Positions 42,140-53,499 of a stretch of 64,000 nt of DNA are shown here, in pieces. A program made the translations under genes and the position numbers. The stretch spans positions 10,022,794-10,086,793 of the forward strand of contig JARUPZ010000013.1 in NCBI GenBank assembly GCA_031213475.1, read 5' to 3'. Under the pieces are notes generated by a model. It worked only from the letters and a program-made list of their open reading frames with translations. It had not been told where the DNA came from and ran no database searches. How positions within the stretch are numbered: the first letter of the stretch is position 1; each line of letters opens with the position of its first letter. Source of the stretch: Nereocystis luetkeana. Lineage: Eukaryota; Sar; Phaeophyceae; Laminariales; Laminariaceae.

Positions 42140-43660
42140 TCATCCCGAACCCGAGCCACCACCACCCCCGGCCCCCCCGCGACCACCATCTGGGCAGAGC
42201 ACCAGAGCCCGCGTCCCGCTGGCTTGCGCCGCCGCTCCACCTCGCGTTCCCCCAGCTGGAGCCGCCGATCCGCCGCCGAGAAGAGCTGCAGGAGAGGAAG
42301 AGTTGGCCGGGGTATTCGCATGCACGAATTTGCAGTCTGAATACCGGCATAGGCCCGTGGAAGCAAACATCCTGCACAGCGCGGCGCTCTTCTTTCTGGG
42401 CGGACCCGTCTTGGCAGGGGCGAGGCTTTGGCCCCGCTTGGGTGCCCCATCCCTGCTGTCGCGTGGAACTTGGAGACCTTCCACGAGCTTCAGGACGTCG
42501 CCACCGGACGAGAAAAAGTTGCGTGTACGGCCAAACGCTGGGACGGGCGGCGCGTCAAACACGGCGTTGAACTGAGGGGGAACAGTCAACGGACGAACTT
42601 GCTGGGCGAACCTCATGAGGTCGTTCACCCATAGGCGCAGGGCGTCGTTTACCATGTCGCTCATAACAGCCCGCGCCGCGGAGCCGGAAAGCAAAAGGAT
42701 GTTGCTTAGAGCATGCCGGCGAAGACCGGCCGCCGCGGATGTGAACGAGACGTCGACGGGTGCCAGCTGGTCCAGGCACGCGCGGTCGTCGGCGACGTCA
42801 GCCGAGAGTCCAACTGCAAGATCCGCCATAAGAGCCTGTCGCAAGAGGTCCAGGCGGTCAGCGACAAACACCAGGTGGTCGACAGGGCGGTCGGCACGTG
42901 GCCCATACATGCTCACGTCAAAGTTGCTGACAGCGCGAAGCTGAGCCGCCACCCCCGCCGTAACGTCGACGCTCTCACCCACAAATGACTGAATATCTGC
43001 GGCCGACTCGCCGAGGTTCGGAGGCAAGCGCCCCCGAAGCAGCCAGTGTTTGCGTGACGACAGTTTCTTCCAAAGGGCCGTGTCGGCAGTCAACTGTGAT
43101 TTCTGGACGTGCCGCTCCCTCGCATCCCCGCCGTCTCGCACGGAAGGCTCACGGTCGGCAATTTTGTCCACAAACTGCTGAATCAGGACCTCGACGTCGG
43201 CGGTTTTGGATGCGCCGCCGGCGACGGCGTCCCGAAGGCTCGCAACAGACAGGAGCACGTTGTCCAGAGATGACTTGACGCCGAGGATCTCCGTATCCAT
43301 GCGGGAAAACTCGGAGGACACCTGGTTTTGCCAATGCCGCACGTCAGCTGTCGATACCACACCCCCCGAGGCTGCCGGCATAGATGGAGGATTAGCCGTA
43401 GCAGCAGGAGTAGCAGCCGCAGCAGCAGTAGCAGCAGCATCGTTGGCCTGGCGAGAGGCCACAGCAGCGTCGGTGGCCTGGCGAGCCTCGGCTTCGGCTC
43501 GTCCAGCACGGCGTGCGTCGACCTCCGCTTGCACAGCAGCTACAGCAGCATGAGCATTCGCCTCGGCTTGTGTTTGCGCAACAAACAACGCAACCTGCAC
43601 ACCTCGCGCCGCAGTAGCCGCGTTGGCACCGGCCTCCGGCGACTTGCTCTCGTCGGACAT
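42140..43660 (-). CDS. Element 2 gag with CCCH finger
   Basis: 506 codons from an ATG lying three bases after A1. The N-terminal 80 residues are Ala/Glu-rich and coiled-coil-like (EANAHAAVAAVQAEVDARRA). The middle part (about 190-400) is a helical gag core with SNFDVSMYGPRADRPVDHL. Near the C-terminus LCRMFASTGLCRYSDCKFVH fits a C-x8-C-x4-C-x3-H zinc finger, here in place of the usual retroviral CCHC knuckle. It ends Gly/Ser-rich. The stop is TGA and the same frame continues open into pol. Confidence 0.85.
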   Translation of the reverse strand: MSDESKSPEAGANAATAARGVQVALFVAQTQAEANAHAAVAAVQAEVDARRAGRAEAEARQATDAAVASRQANDAAATAAAAATPAATANPPSMPAASGGVVSTADVRHWQNQVSSEFSRMDTEILGVKSSLDNVLLSVASLRDAVAGGASKTADVEVLIQQFVDKIADREPSVRDGGDARERHVQKSQLTADTALWKKLSSRKHWLLRGRLPPNLGESAADIQSFVGESVDVTAGVAAQLRAVSNFDVSMYGPRADRPVDHLVFVADRLDLLRQALMADLAVGLSADVADDRACLDQLAPVDVSFTSAAAGLRRHALSNILLLSGSAARAVMSDMVNDALRLWVNDLMRFAQQVRPLTVPPQFNAVFDAPPVPAFGRTRNFFSSGGDVLKLVEGLQVPRDSRDGAPKRGQSLAPAKTGPPRKKSAALCRMFASTGLCRYSDCKFVHANTPANSSSPAALLGGGSAAPAGGTRGGAAAQASGTRALVLCPDGGRGGAGGGGGSGSG

Positions 43661-43663
43661 CCC

Positions 43664-43876
43664 GAACTCAAACTAGTCTGTATCACACCTTGAACCTGTA
43701 GCGTTGCCTCTGCTTCACTGCGCTGTTGCGTGTAGGCTGCGGCTACGTACCAGACAAGGTGTATGTACCAAGGGCTACGATTCATGCTACCGTGAAACAT
43801 CGCATTCATCTGATTGGCTAAACTTCTTACGTACGTACAAAACTCACATTCTCTCATTCTTCCGAGATTACTCTGC
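43664..43876 (-). repeat. Element 2 repeat A1 (5' terminus)
   Basis: 213 bp, one difference from A2. It probably carries the promoter, because gag starts right after it. Confidence 0.95.
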
Positions 43877-44084
43877 ATTGTACCGGCACGCATCGTGCAA
43901 ATTATATATTTTTTTTTGTTTACTCTTTTTTTTAATTTCCATCTATTTATGTTCATTGAATCTGTTTTTTTAAGTGTTCGTGCTGTGGCTCTTTTGACTT
44001 CGTGTATACAGTATAAAGTGAACAAAATGTACCTGGCACGCAAACCGTACGAACCCGAGGGCTTGTAAGGTGTGTTCATACGTT

Positions 44085-44510
44085 GCCTGCAGCGGTTTCG
44101 TTAGTGCGTTAGTGCCTCGAGAAAAAGCGTCAGAAACCGTACGAAACCCCAGCTTTTTACTGTTTGTCCATACATACGGTGCACCGTAGAGAAACAGAGG
44201 TTGCGATATTCGTGCACCGAGAAAAAGTGCCAGAAACCGTACGAAACCGCAGTTTTTTACTGTTTATTCATACGGTGCACCCCGTGGAAAAACAGAGGTT
44301 TCGTTAGTCGTGCACAGAGAAAAACCCGGAGAAAGATACGAAACCGCGGTTTTGTACGGTTCATTGATACGGTGCACCGTAGAGAAACAGCGGTTTTGTT
44401 ATAGAAACAGCGGTTTCGTTAGCGCCCCGAAAAAAACCTGAGAACGGTACGAAACCGCGGTTTTTTACGGTATATATACGGTGCACCGTAGAGAAAAGCG
44501 TGGGTTGTAC
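44085..44510. repeat. ~104-bp tandem repeat, four copies
   Basis: Units are marked by CAGAAACCGTACGAAACC-type words near 44132, 44237, 44340 and 44445, followed by TACGGTGCACCGTAGAGAAA. The ACGGTGCACCGT palindrome occurs in each. Confidence 0.85.
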
Positions 44511-44519
44511 GTTTTTTTC

Positions 44520-44945
44520 CCACCGGGATTGGAACCGCACCGTAGAAAAACCGATTAAACGGGGAACCGAACCGAACCGGACCGTATGATGTATCACAAA
44601 ACTGAACCGGACCGTATGATATATAAAAAAAACTGAACCGCACCGCAAGCTTTCCGACTTTTTAAAACCGCACCGAATCGCACCGTAGGATTTCCGATTT
44701 TTTTAGAACCGTATCGAACCGCACCGTAAGATTTACACAAAATCCGAACCGCACCGTAGGAGTAGCAACATCTGAAAACCGCACCGAACCGCACCATAGG
44801 ATATATCACAAAACCGAACCGCACTGTAGGATTTACAAGACCTGAAAACCGCACCGAACCGCACCGCACCGTAAGCTTTCCGATTTTCTAAAACAGCTCC
44901 GAACCGGACCGTAGGATATTCGATTTGAAAAAACCACACCGTGCA
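44520..44945. repeat. CCGCACCG satellite array, right
   Basis: Same family and orientation as 36420-36830 (ACCGAACCGCACCGTAGGAT). Spacing of the CGCACCGTAGG mark is 30, 40 or 50 bp. Confidence 0.9.
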
Positions 44946-45150
44946 CGGACGGATAACCGTAAAAACCCCTGAGATTTGCGAGGCTGCCGGACATCTTTGC
45001 AGTTTCCTCCCCCACAGTTAGTGAGTGTTTTCGAATACCGGTCATGAGGTAATTTCTGAAGCGGTACATGATTGCAACCAACCGGTACCTAATAAAATAC
45101 GCTGTGTTAAGAAAAACGCTGCACGTCCTCGGCGATTTTTCCTTGTCCAG

Positions 45151-45347
45151 GTATCATCCGGAGTGCAGCGACATCGAGCGAGTCTCGGGGCACTCGAAGG
45201 CCATCGAACGCCGGGTGTGCGATTACTCCGTCAAGAGTCTTCTAGGCCGAGTCCCCCCCAGTCTTGGCTTCATGTCTCTGTCTCTCATTCGCAACTGGGC
45301 CCGGATTTCGTGGCTCTATGTTGAGGCGTACGCCACGAGGCTCGAAG
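45151..45347 (+). pseudogene. DDE transposase C-terminal fragment
   Basis: It is bounded by TTGTCCAG and CTCGAAG|GTTACA. It encodes RYHPECSDIERVSGHSKAIE, then DYSVKSLLGRVPPSL, then SLIRNWARISWLYVEAYAT. This matches the end of the DDE catalytic core seen in Tc1-like and related eukaryotic transposases (H-P-E-x3-I-E-R with the third acidic residue, then a helical tail with R-x-x-x-x-W-Y-x-x-A-Y). The earlier D residues are absent nearby, so it is a relic. Confidence 0.6.
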
Positions 45348-46994
45348 GTTACATGCATTTTTTATTTTATTTTATTTTATGTTCAACACTTTTATTTTCC
45401 AGCCTAGCTCGTAGGAGGTTTTACCCTCGGCAATCTTCTGGGCAAACCGTGGTCACAGGCGTCGTCCTTTCTCCCTCCCGGTACGTGGCTTTATTTTTTT
45501 GGTCGCGCATAGGGTTCAGCATTCCCACTGCTCGTCGTATTTCATCGAATGTAGCTAACTCACGCTCTCGCGCTTTCCGCTTAGTCAATTTCCTCATGCA
45601 AGAAAAAGTGCCTGCGAGCATGCGCACTCGGTGAGGCTTGAACCCACGAAATTGATATAGAGATCTTAAGAAGTGGACGATCCATCGCTCATCTATTGAT
45701 GATCGGGTTGATGTCGTATTGATGGCATGGAGCACGCCCGTATCACCCGAGGAACGCCAGAAGAATGAGGAGATGACACTTACTTGCAGCCTCGTGAGAA
45801 GCCAGAGTAGACTCTTCCAAAACATGGACAGACTTTTAAAGCGCTTCAACGTCTCGCGCTTGGACAAAAAAAATGGAAACGGCGGCCGTCGACGCGGCTC
45901 CTATCCAGAGTGAACGGCATTTATCCGATACGTTTTTTGAAGCTGCAGCAGCATGTAAAGATTTAGCCCTTATTATGTTGTAATGGTGTAGGTGCATGCA
46001 CCAGCCATTTGTGTTTTGGAGTGGATCGCACGTGACAACACGTCAATAGTTGGAGTCAGCGCATGAATATATATTACCCTGTCCGTGACGTATCCTCGTG
46101 TATAGATAGGCAGATGTGTCACTGCGGTACAAACCTATTGTATGTAATATAACGAGGGCTTCGCCGTGGCAGGCTGACGCCCGTTGGCGGCTCCGTGCTT
46201 GCCCGTAGTGGCTGAAGGCGTATGGGTATGCGACTCGAGGCTGTTAGTGCGACATTACTGCCAAGCGGGTGCATTATACAAAACAATTTTGAGTGAACAG
46301 AAAGAAAACGCTGGAAACACAGGAAACAAAATAAAACCTCCGTTCGCCATAGATAGGGCATAACAACACATACATAACTCGTTCGTACAGCAGCAAACAG
46401 CACGGCAAAGTACTACGTACGAGACGTTCGGCGTCCGCACTGTATACTTCGTATGCAGATAGCCACACAAAACGGTGAGTTGAGCAGCAACAGTCGGTAG
46501 AGCAAATCGACAGCACGAAGTGCCTGCGATTACGTTTGTACAGGAACCTCAGCAGCAGCAAGCAGAGGCAGCTGCATAGCGTACAGGTACCCATCGTACG
46601 AACACTACGCTGGCACGAGACCTCCGCCGAGGTTTTAAACACAATATCAATTACGAGACGGTACTCGTAAGCTTCCGAAGCAGGTGAATCAGTCCTTCAT
46701 CTTCAAAATGCGGAGACACGTCGCCGAGAGGGGGCGACTTGCATACTAACCATGCTCACGGGGGTCAGCAGCGAAAAACAAACCGCTGACATAGCAAGAG
46801 CAGCGGCAGTAGAACAGCACAGCAGCAGTAGCCCGTACATAGCAGCAGTACCAGAGCAGCGGCGTAACAGCGGCAGGAGCAGCCGCAGTAGCCATGAAGC
46901 ACAGCAGTATTTTAAACGGCCTTTTGACGGGCCAGAGGCAGTCCTGACGGGCCAAAGGTAGGCCGTCAACCGAACTCTACGAGAAATCACATAC
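45348..46994. other. Unassigned stretch
   Basis: A minus frame (45421-45867) includes ERELATFDEIRRAVGMLNP but has no known domain. 46750-46920 is rich in CAGCAG/AGCAGT words. No gene called. Confidence 0.35.
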
Positions 46995-47255
46995 TGGTAA
47001 CTTTCAGAATTGGATATCGATCACCCTCCCACTCGTCGAATTCAGTATCGACTACCCATACATATGGTACAAGCCACAGCTGACGTATTTGAAACGTTTC
47101 TCGCGCCCCGTCTTGGCACTGCGCGGGCGTGGCAGAGGCCATATTCTCAGCCGTAGGCACGACGAGGAAAGGTATACGCATACCTTCGAGGGTCAGCAAC
47201 GAAACATGTTGCAGGGTGACCGTAGCGCGCACATACAGGCATGCAGGCATACATG
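46995..47255 (-). CDS. Exon, host-like, unknown family
   Basis: On the minus strand a frame containing VRATVTLQHVSLLTLEGMRI, then PFLVVPTAENMASATPAQ, then VDTEFDEWEGDRYPILKVT ends at a donor ACCA|GTATGT. The 5' border is uncertain (TTGCCAG near 47293 or closer). The alternating hydrophobic pattern suggests a beta domain. A continuation upstream (47324-47545) is possible but not supported. Confidence 0.45.
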
Positions 47256-48885
47256 TACTCGTTCATAACTTCTTCTTTTTTCCTGGCAATTACAAAATAA
47301 TACGAAACGCCTTCGCAACACAATCAAAACTCCACGATGCATGTGACTGTCGGCCAGTGCTGCCGTGCGTACATAACTGTTTTCGTAGACACCGTTTGTA
47401 CCTCCACCACCGTACCGCTCGTCCCGCGGCGTGGCTTAGTCCGATTCGGTCGACACCATAGAATCCGTCCTCTCTGGTTTACAGAGTCTGGTCGTCCGGC
47501 ATGCACAGCAGCCGAAGAGGCTCGTGACGTTCGTTTCGCGACCATACGCTAGCCTACGAATCTCAACTTTTTTTCAGAAAAACTCGTGCTTTCAAACGTA
47601 AATTAACCCGAATCGGAATTTCGATCTGTCAGCATATATATGAAGGTTGACATCCATATCTATTGTGATGTGCAGTCACTTCACACGAGCTTACTAAGAG
47701 TATCTTATGATAGATGCGGAGAAATACGATATGCGGCGAAACTTGAGTTAGTTTTTTCTTGCCGACGCACTGTATTCAACTTATCTCTATCATACTGATC
47801 GTAACGCAGGGTAGCTAGTCTACCACAATAGGTAGCAGGCAACGTTCCATAGAACGTTACGAGTACGCTACATAGAACGTTGCAGGGACATTGCTAGGAA
47901 CGGTTCACGGAACCTTGACGGACTGCTGTAGAATAAACCTGCCCGTAGCATGGGCATTGTCTCGTGATCAGGTGATGGCAGCGCCCACCTCGATCATTCC
48001 ATTTCCTTTCCATTCCTTTCCTCTCCTCTTCTTTCTTTCCACATTTGGCCACATAAGCGCCTTTTCCAAACATTCTCTTTTCTTCATCACAAGTGATCTT
48101 CACAGACACTTCGGTGCCGCCTCTGCATCTCTTCTCATAGAAGACAGAGCCTCAACATGCATTTTTCCTTCAGGTCATGACCCTCGAGGTTTTGAGCCTT
48201 CCTTCAGGTTATGAGCCTCGACTTCTAGTCGACACATGAATTATTCCTTCACGATCCTCGTTTCTTGACCGCCCAGCCCTCAACGCACAAGCAACGGCGG
48301 AGCACAAGACCGGCCACCCCAGCCAATATTCAATATTCATCACACTCTTGCCGCCATGAGCTGTCGGAAGTCGTGGAGGATGCGGCCTCTCCCGTTTCGG
48401 CCAAAGGAGAAGAGGTCCAAGCTGAGTGCTGGCATCATGAACATAATATTTTTACCGTCAGGAGCGGGCATAGATCTCGGCTGACGGCACATTTTCCCCT
48501 TGACGGACAGCCGTCACGACATCACAATGCTCAAAACTATTATATTTCGGAAGAAGGCTTGACGGGTCAAAGGTAGGTCTGACGGGGCAAAGGCAGTTCA
48601 TCAACCACAATCGTTGGCCAGGAAACTGTGGTAAATTAAGTATCGGCCACTCTACGGCCGGCAGCGAGGGCACGGAGATTGTTATTAATCAAGTATCGAC
48701 CACTCAACTGGTCCCACTCAAAGCTGATACTCACGCCCGGCCAGCCGGCAGCCAAAGCACGGCGCAAGCACGCCCAAGGCCGCCTCCGACACAGTCGGGG
48801 TCGGGGATCACGATGAGGCAGTTTCGTTCCGCGAGGTGAACCTCACCTCGCGCTATCACTAGCTAGCACGGACAACTCAAAAAAA
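47256..48885. other. Unassigned stretch
   Basis: No gene supported. Two near repeats of TAGAACGTT lie near 47850-47880. A TGACGGG(C/T)CAAAGG motif at 48553-48592 also occurs near 46950. Confidence 0.35.
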
Positions 48886-48922
48886 TACCAGGTATATATA
48901 TATATATACCAGGTACCTGGTA
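48886..48922. repeat. Triple TACCWGGTA palindrome cluster
   Basis: Three copies in 37 bp: TACCAGGTA at 48886 and 48907 and an overlapping TACCTGGTA at 48914, with an AT run between them. Confidence 0.9.
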
Positions 48923-49108
48923 TTGTTTTTCACTTCTTCCTATATACATACATGTGTCTTCTCGACAAGTCAAATACGAGAAGGCGTTGGGCGTCGTCTC
49001 TAAATTTTATTTCGATTGGGGCCAAACAAGGTTTTTCAACATTTCGGAGGTAGTAATTTGTCGAGTAAAAATTTCCATTTTTTTTTTTCGAAAAATGGAT
49101 GAAGCTCT

Positions 49109-49255
49109 TTTAGAGATGTTACTTGCCAGTAGCTATCATTTTGGCGTCACTGAATAACACGGAAAATATGGTATAAACAGTACATGGTTCAAGAGCACGA
49201 TCCTCGAGAGATCCACTAGTGACCGATAAGATGCTCATCGCAAAACCAGTAAGGT
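49109..49255 (+). repeat. Dispersed repeat E, copy 1
   Basis: Contains GAGATGTTACTTGCCAGTAG and ACATGGTTCAAGAGCACGAT then GATAAGATGCTCATCGCA. These blocks recur in order at 62601-62903 with extra sequence between them. It may be the end of a Copia LTR, since a Copia remnant lies upstream of the second copy. Confidence 0.75.
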
Positions 49256-49510
49256 TGTGCAGGGCACTACGTATATTGGCGTACCTAGTGTCTACTGTGT
49301 CGTAAGTGGTTTAGTTTCTGAGGATCCACGTATGAAACGGCACTACACCTACTGTAGTAACACATACTATGCAGCTTACTGGGTAGACTGTCGTATGTGG
49401 TTCGATTGTTTTGTTTGGTACAGTAGATATTACCGTATTCGTAAGGAATCCGTAAAAAAACGTTTGGTTGTCCACTTCCACGAAAAACTACTTTAGAGTA
49501 GGCGGGAAAA
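49256..49510. other. Unassigned stretch
   Basis: A short plus frame, no domain. Confidence 0.3.
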
Positions 49511-49668
49511 AAACGACTTGACGAGTCCCTGACGTCCCTTGCCCGCTTCTATTCAGCTCTTGCAGGGCCTTACCCGTTAGATAATTATCCTGGATACTCG
49601 CTGCACCGACGACCCCGCTTCACACCGCTCTACCGCTGCTTGATCGCATCTGAACTGCGTTGATCTTT
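49511..49668 (-). repeat. Element 3 repeat A2
   Basis: Matches 55861-56018 in direct orientation (landmarks given for the element). B1 lies next to it. Confidence 0.85.
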
Positions 49669-49683
49669 CCACATCAATCATCT

Positions 49684-49850
49684 GGAACTTCCATTGTTTT
49701 TCTATTCTTACCCCGTACCAAACATCCCTTCTTAATATATGGAAACCCTCCGAACCGGTCTCGTTGCTTCACTGGTTTGCCTTTTCTACCCGTTCCCGCC
49801 CAAATACCAGGTTGCCACTACGACAACCTTCCTCTTTGGTTGTGCACTTC
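49684..49850 (-). repeat. Element 3 repeat B1
   Basis: Contains TTCTTACCCCGTACCAAA, ATGGAAACCCTCCGAA and TTGCCACTACGACAACCTTC. An isolated copy occurs at 58478-58640. Confidence 0.85.
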
Positions 49851-50269
49851 CACGAACAAATGCGTGATATTAATTGAAGAAGCCGAAATTGTGTGTGGGG
49901 GGGGGGGGGGGGGGGCTGCCCTGGCTCCTTCCCCCCCCCTGCGTGCGTACGCCTTCCTTACCCCTATATAAATAGCCGGAAGGAAGATACAAAACAACCA
50001 ATCAGGGGGGGGGTCGCCCCGCCCCCGTTTCGCTTGCTTACGACTCCCCCCCCACCCACACATGCAAAACGCGGTCGATCTCCTCACTGGTCGCGCTCCC
50101 CTAGTGGAACGCCTGCCCTCACGAGACCGAAGGTTCCCTTCCCCCTTCGTCCGGATATGTGTAGGGACTGTTTGGGTACTTTACAGTCGCCCAGGTGACC
50201 CTTGCTATACCTGGCGGAGTAGCACCTATAGTATTCAGCCCCATGTAGTCCCTTGTCCTGGCTGTCTCT

Positions 50270-51506
50270 CAACCCCCCCCCCCCCCATGCTCCATAGGAC
50301 TACGGCCATGCATAAGATCGAGTACATCTCTCCTATGGAGTACACCCCCCCCCACGCTCCAATACCTCTCATAGCCATATGGGCTCGTCCATGTTAGCCC
50401 GAACGTACGCCATAAACGAGCCCGACGACCACGTCCCTTATTTCTTACTGCCTCTGGCACTCTTCTCGCGGCCAGTCTGGTTGCCCTCTCCCCGAAAGCA
50501 ACGCGGATTCTTCCGGGATCAGACTTGCCCCCGCTCCGCTCCCCTCCTCCCTCCACCTCCTCCCTACACTGGCAAGGCCCTTCCTCAAGCACTGGGTTGC
50601 CTTTCCCCTGGACTAGACCCTCCAACCGTCCGTTCCCCGATATGACATAAAGGGGCTTCCCCTGTCAACTCCTCGTCATTGTACATCCTGAACAAATCCA
50701 CCAACAGACCCACTGCCCCCCCTTCCTCTCCTCCTCCAAGCCCTGATCTTGTCCTTACCAGTACCGCCACTATTCTTCCTCATCTCCTTTCGATCCCCAG
50801 AGACTCACCTCTACTTTATTCCCTTCCCGAATGCTACCCACTGCCAGTGATCGTTATCTCTGAAACACGCTACATCCGCCCTCCTAAATCAGTATACCTT
50901 ATGATACACGTCTCTCTCCTTGGCCAAACAATTTCACGGTCGCAACATAAAACCATATGACGGTGCCAGACCTATCCATAACGCCCAACCCCCTTCCCTC
51001 CATGATGCAATGCTTCCCTGCATCCCCCTCAGCATCCCCCAAGTCAATGGTCTTCTTACTCTCTGCTGACTACCCTTCTCCACGTGTGCCCTCTCGATAC
51101 CTTGCCTCACCGATCGGATCAATGGATTATTCATGAGCATTGAAAGCCCCACGAACTGCTCGTGGTAGAAATTAATCGCCACCAACTTGCCTACTATAGT
51201 CGACTCTTCTCTCCTTTTTCTGCGCAACAGTACCCCGTGAACTCGACCAACTCTCCCACTAGCTCCATCTCCCCCATGTATTTCTGCAGACAACACTCCT
51301 TCCCTACAAACGGTCTCCAGCCCACCCACATCCTCCAATTCGCCTCGTAAGTTTTCCGAGACTAAGCTGCAACTCTTCCAAAGACGTACTCTCTCGCAAT
51401 ATCTCCGAAACCCATTGGCTGCTCCCCCGTTCCCAATTCCTGCACCTGCCAAGCGATTTCGGGACATTCTACATTTAGGTTCTTGGGAATATGTTCCTCT
51501 CGCCAC
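50270..51506 (-). pseudogene. Element 3 tyrosine recombinase relic
   Basis: Fragments in several frames: NPLIRSVRQGIERAHVEKGS and RRPLTWGMLRGM (N-terminal domain), FMLRP at the first Arg motif, RRADVACFRDN, EEGGAVGLLVDLFRMYNDEE, then ATRLAARRVPEAVRNKGRG aligning with the ATHLSAGG...LQREGR region of element 1. Stops and frameshifts throughout. Confidence 0.7.
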
Positions 51507-52287
51507 CTAGTCAGACCATCTGCTAACCTATTATCGACCCCCCGTACGTGCCTTGCCTGAAAACAACGCCTTCCCCATGCTTCCAACGCCCCCATCTTTC
51601 TCATCAACGCCCCTACTCGTGCTTGTTTCTTATCCCCCCCACGACACCTCTTTGCCGAGGTTACGACTGCTTCGTTTTCTGCCCTCATCAAAACTGCCTC
51701 CCCTTTCCTACCCGGTCTCTCCCCCCTCATGTCTACCATCACGAACGCCGTAACTACCGTAGCCATGACCTCCAACAGGTTAATAGAAATTGAATCAGAT
51801 ACGGTCTTCTCCCCCCTTATCGTACGTTTCTGCACCTCTTCTGGTAGGGAGAATCTCCAGTACCCCCGTCTCTATGCATAACCCCCCTATCGCAGTCAAC
51901 GAAGCGTCCGAAAACAAGGTTCTACTCGGTCGCTGCTTCACGAAGCTGAAAGACGGTGCTGTTATACTCTCTCCCCCGTACCCTCCCGCCGTCTCCAAAA
52001 ACCATCTCCACCATCCCACGTCTGCCATGAACTCACGCGACAACCGTAAACCTCGTCTCGCTTCCTCCTGATTTTTTAACCTACCCCCCCCCTCCCCCCC
52101 CCCCGGCCCGCTCCACCCCATCAAGATGCAGCTTGGATAACCACAGAAGTCGACGGACGAAGTACCGTCCGGGCCGGACAACAAAGGATACGTGGTGCAA
52201 CTTCCCTGCTAACACTAGCACTTCCCTCACTGTTGCCGTCTGCCGCCTGGCTGGCCAATCTGCCAATTGCACGCGTAATTCGTCCAT
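51362..52287 (-). pseudogene. Element 3 RNase H relic
   Basis: 52287-52081 encodes the RT thumb (LHHVSFVVRPGRYFVRRLLW). 52184-51795 has RTLFSDASLTAIGGLCIETG. 51835-51362 has SINLLEVMATVVTAFV, AVLMRAENEAVV (the Asp before Asn is replaced by Glu) and RLADGLTRWREEH. Two frameshifts separate them. Confidence 0.75.
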
Positions 52288-52460
52288 CTTTCATTTCGGC
52301 AAGGCAATAGTCAACATCCTATAACAACACCTCTTGTTGCGATGCCCAGCCTGTCACCTTTTGTTTCGAAATTAACGGCTCCTTCCCTTCCGAGCTCTCG
52401 CCCATAGCCTGCTCGTGGATTACCGCTAACTATCGAGACAAGTCCAAACACCGCGCCCCT

Positions 52461-53356
52461 TCAGGGTCCCATTGAACCTCTACTGAGAAGGCACCATCCA
52501 TAAACAAAAACGGCAAAGGCTGGGTCGTCCGCCCCTCCCCCGTTTTCTGGCCGCACTACGCACTCTGCCAGCCACTGGGCTACAGGATGCCCCGTTTCCT
52601 GCGCAACCGCCACGTGCTCTACCACGCGGTCTCCCGCCTGCGAGAACGACGCGGATGCTCTCGTGGTATTGCGTTGCGCAAGCTGCATCGCAGCTGATAT
52701 CACGCCCCACCACCCCGGACTACCCCTCCACCCAAACTGCAAGCGCAAATCGGCAAAACGGTACTCCCCCAACACGTACCCGAAAACCGCTACACCGTCT
52801 GGGTCTACTGGGGCCTGTCTGAAGGCGTTTTTGACGTCCAATGTTTTAATAAGAATTCGCGCTCGATCCCCGAACTTAACCCTCAAACCAAGTACCCATC
52901 TGTTAAACTTCATGTTTTCACCCCGACCAGTGCACACGCCGGAAGCTTCTCCCAATCCGTCGTCGACCTTACCGACCCGCCCCCGTTTCCGTGCTCGAAC
53001 GTCACGTCGTGGATTATCCTTATCTTTTCGCGCTCTTCTAACTCCCCAACTGGGGACACCAGCAGTCTCGGTACGTGCTCCGCTTGCTTCTCTGGGAAAC
53101 AAATCGCCCTGCCCCCCTCCACGTCCGCCACCGCTTTTTCCTACACTGCTTCGCTAAATTTCTGCACACTTGAATGGTTCCCGTATGCGAGTTCCTGTGC
53201 AAGGTCCCCCTCAGGCAATACGTCTACCGCTACCCCCACGCGCGCTATGTCTCTCAACTTATCGATTTCTGGGAACTGGTGCTGGTCCCCGAAGAACGCT
53301 TGTACGCGCTCTGGGTCCATATGGGGTGCTGTCCACGAACCCCCCAACCATCGCAC
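52461..53356 (-). pseudogene. Element 3 reverse transcriptase relic
   Basis: 53356-53141 encodes AFFGDQHQFPEIDKLRDI and GDLAQELAYGNHSSVQKF. 53131-52910 has KIRIIHDVTFEHGNGGG. 53102-52461 has motif A (LIKTLDVKNAFRQAPVDP) and LRLQFGWRGSPGWWG. The catalytic box is damaged: FAVFVY is followed by a frame change, and the next frame reads MDGAFSVEVQW where YVDD would be. Confidence 0.8.
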
Positions 53357-53499
53357 ATGCTCTACCCCCCCCGGTTACTCGCGACAAAACTGCCCCAGCC
53401 GTCGTGGCTAAAACCCGCACTAAGCTTGCCGCCTTCACCGATGTACCCGACACCTCCCCCAACAACCCCTGTGCGACCCCCCAACATTTATGTTCTTCT

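Larger units (their letters stand above)
38000..43876 (-). mobile_element. Element 2: young YR retrotransposon
   Basis: Read on the minus strand: A1 (43876-43664), gag (43660-42140), RT/RNase H (to 39725), YR (39854-38692, overlapping pol), B1 (38583-38404), A2 (38403-38191), and a ~190-bp part of spacer C. B2 is missing, so the 3' end is truncated. A1 and A2 are each 213 bp and differ at one base, implying a recent insertion. Domain order and the absence of a methyltransferase are as in element 1. Defects seen are a TGA between gag and pol and a frameshift in YR. Confidence 0.92.

Noticed and set aside
46703..46990. Hydrophobic Leu-rich minus frame
   Set aside because: Caused by AGC/CAG-rich low-complexity DNA. 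No independent support.
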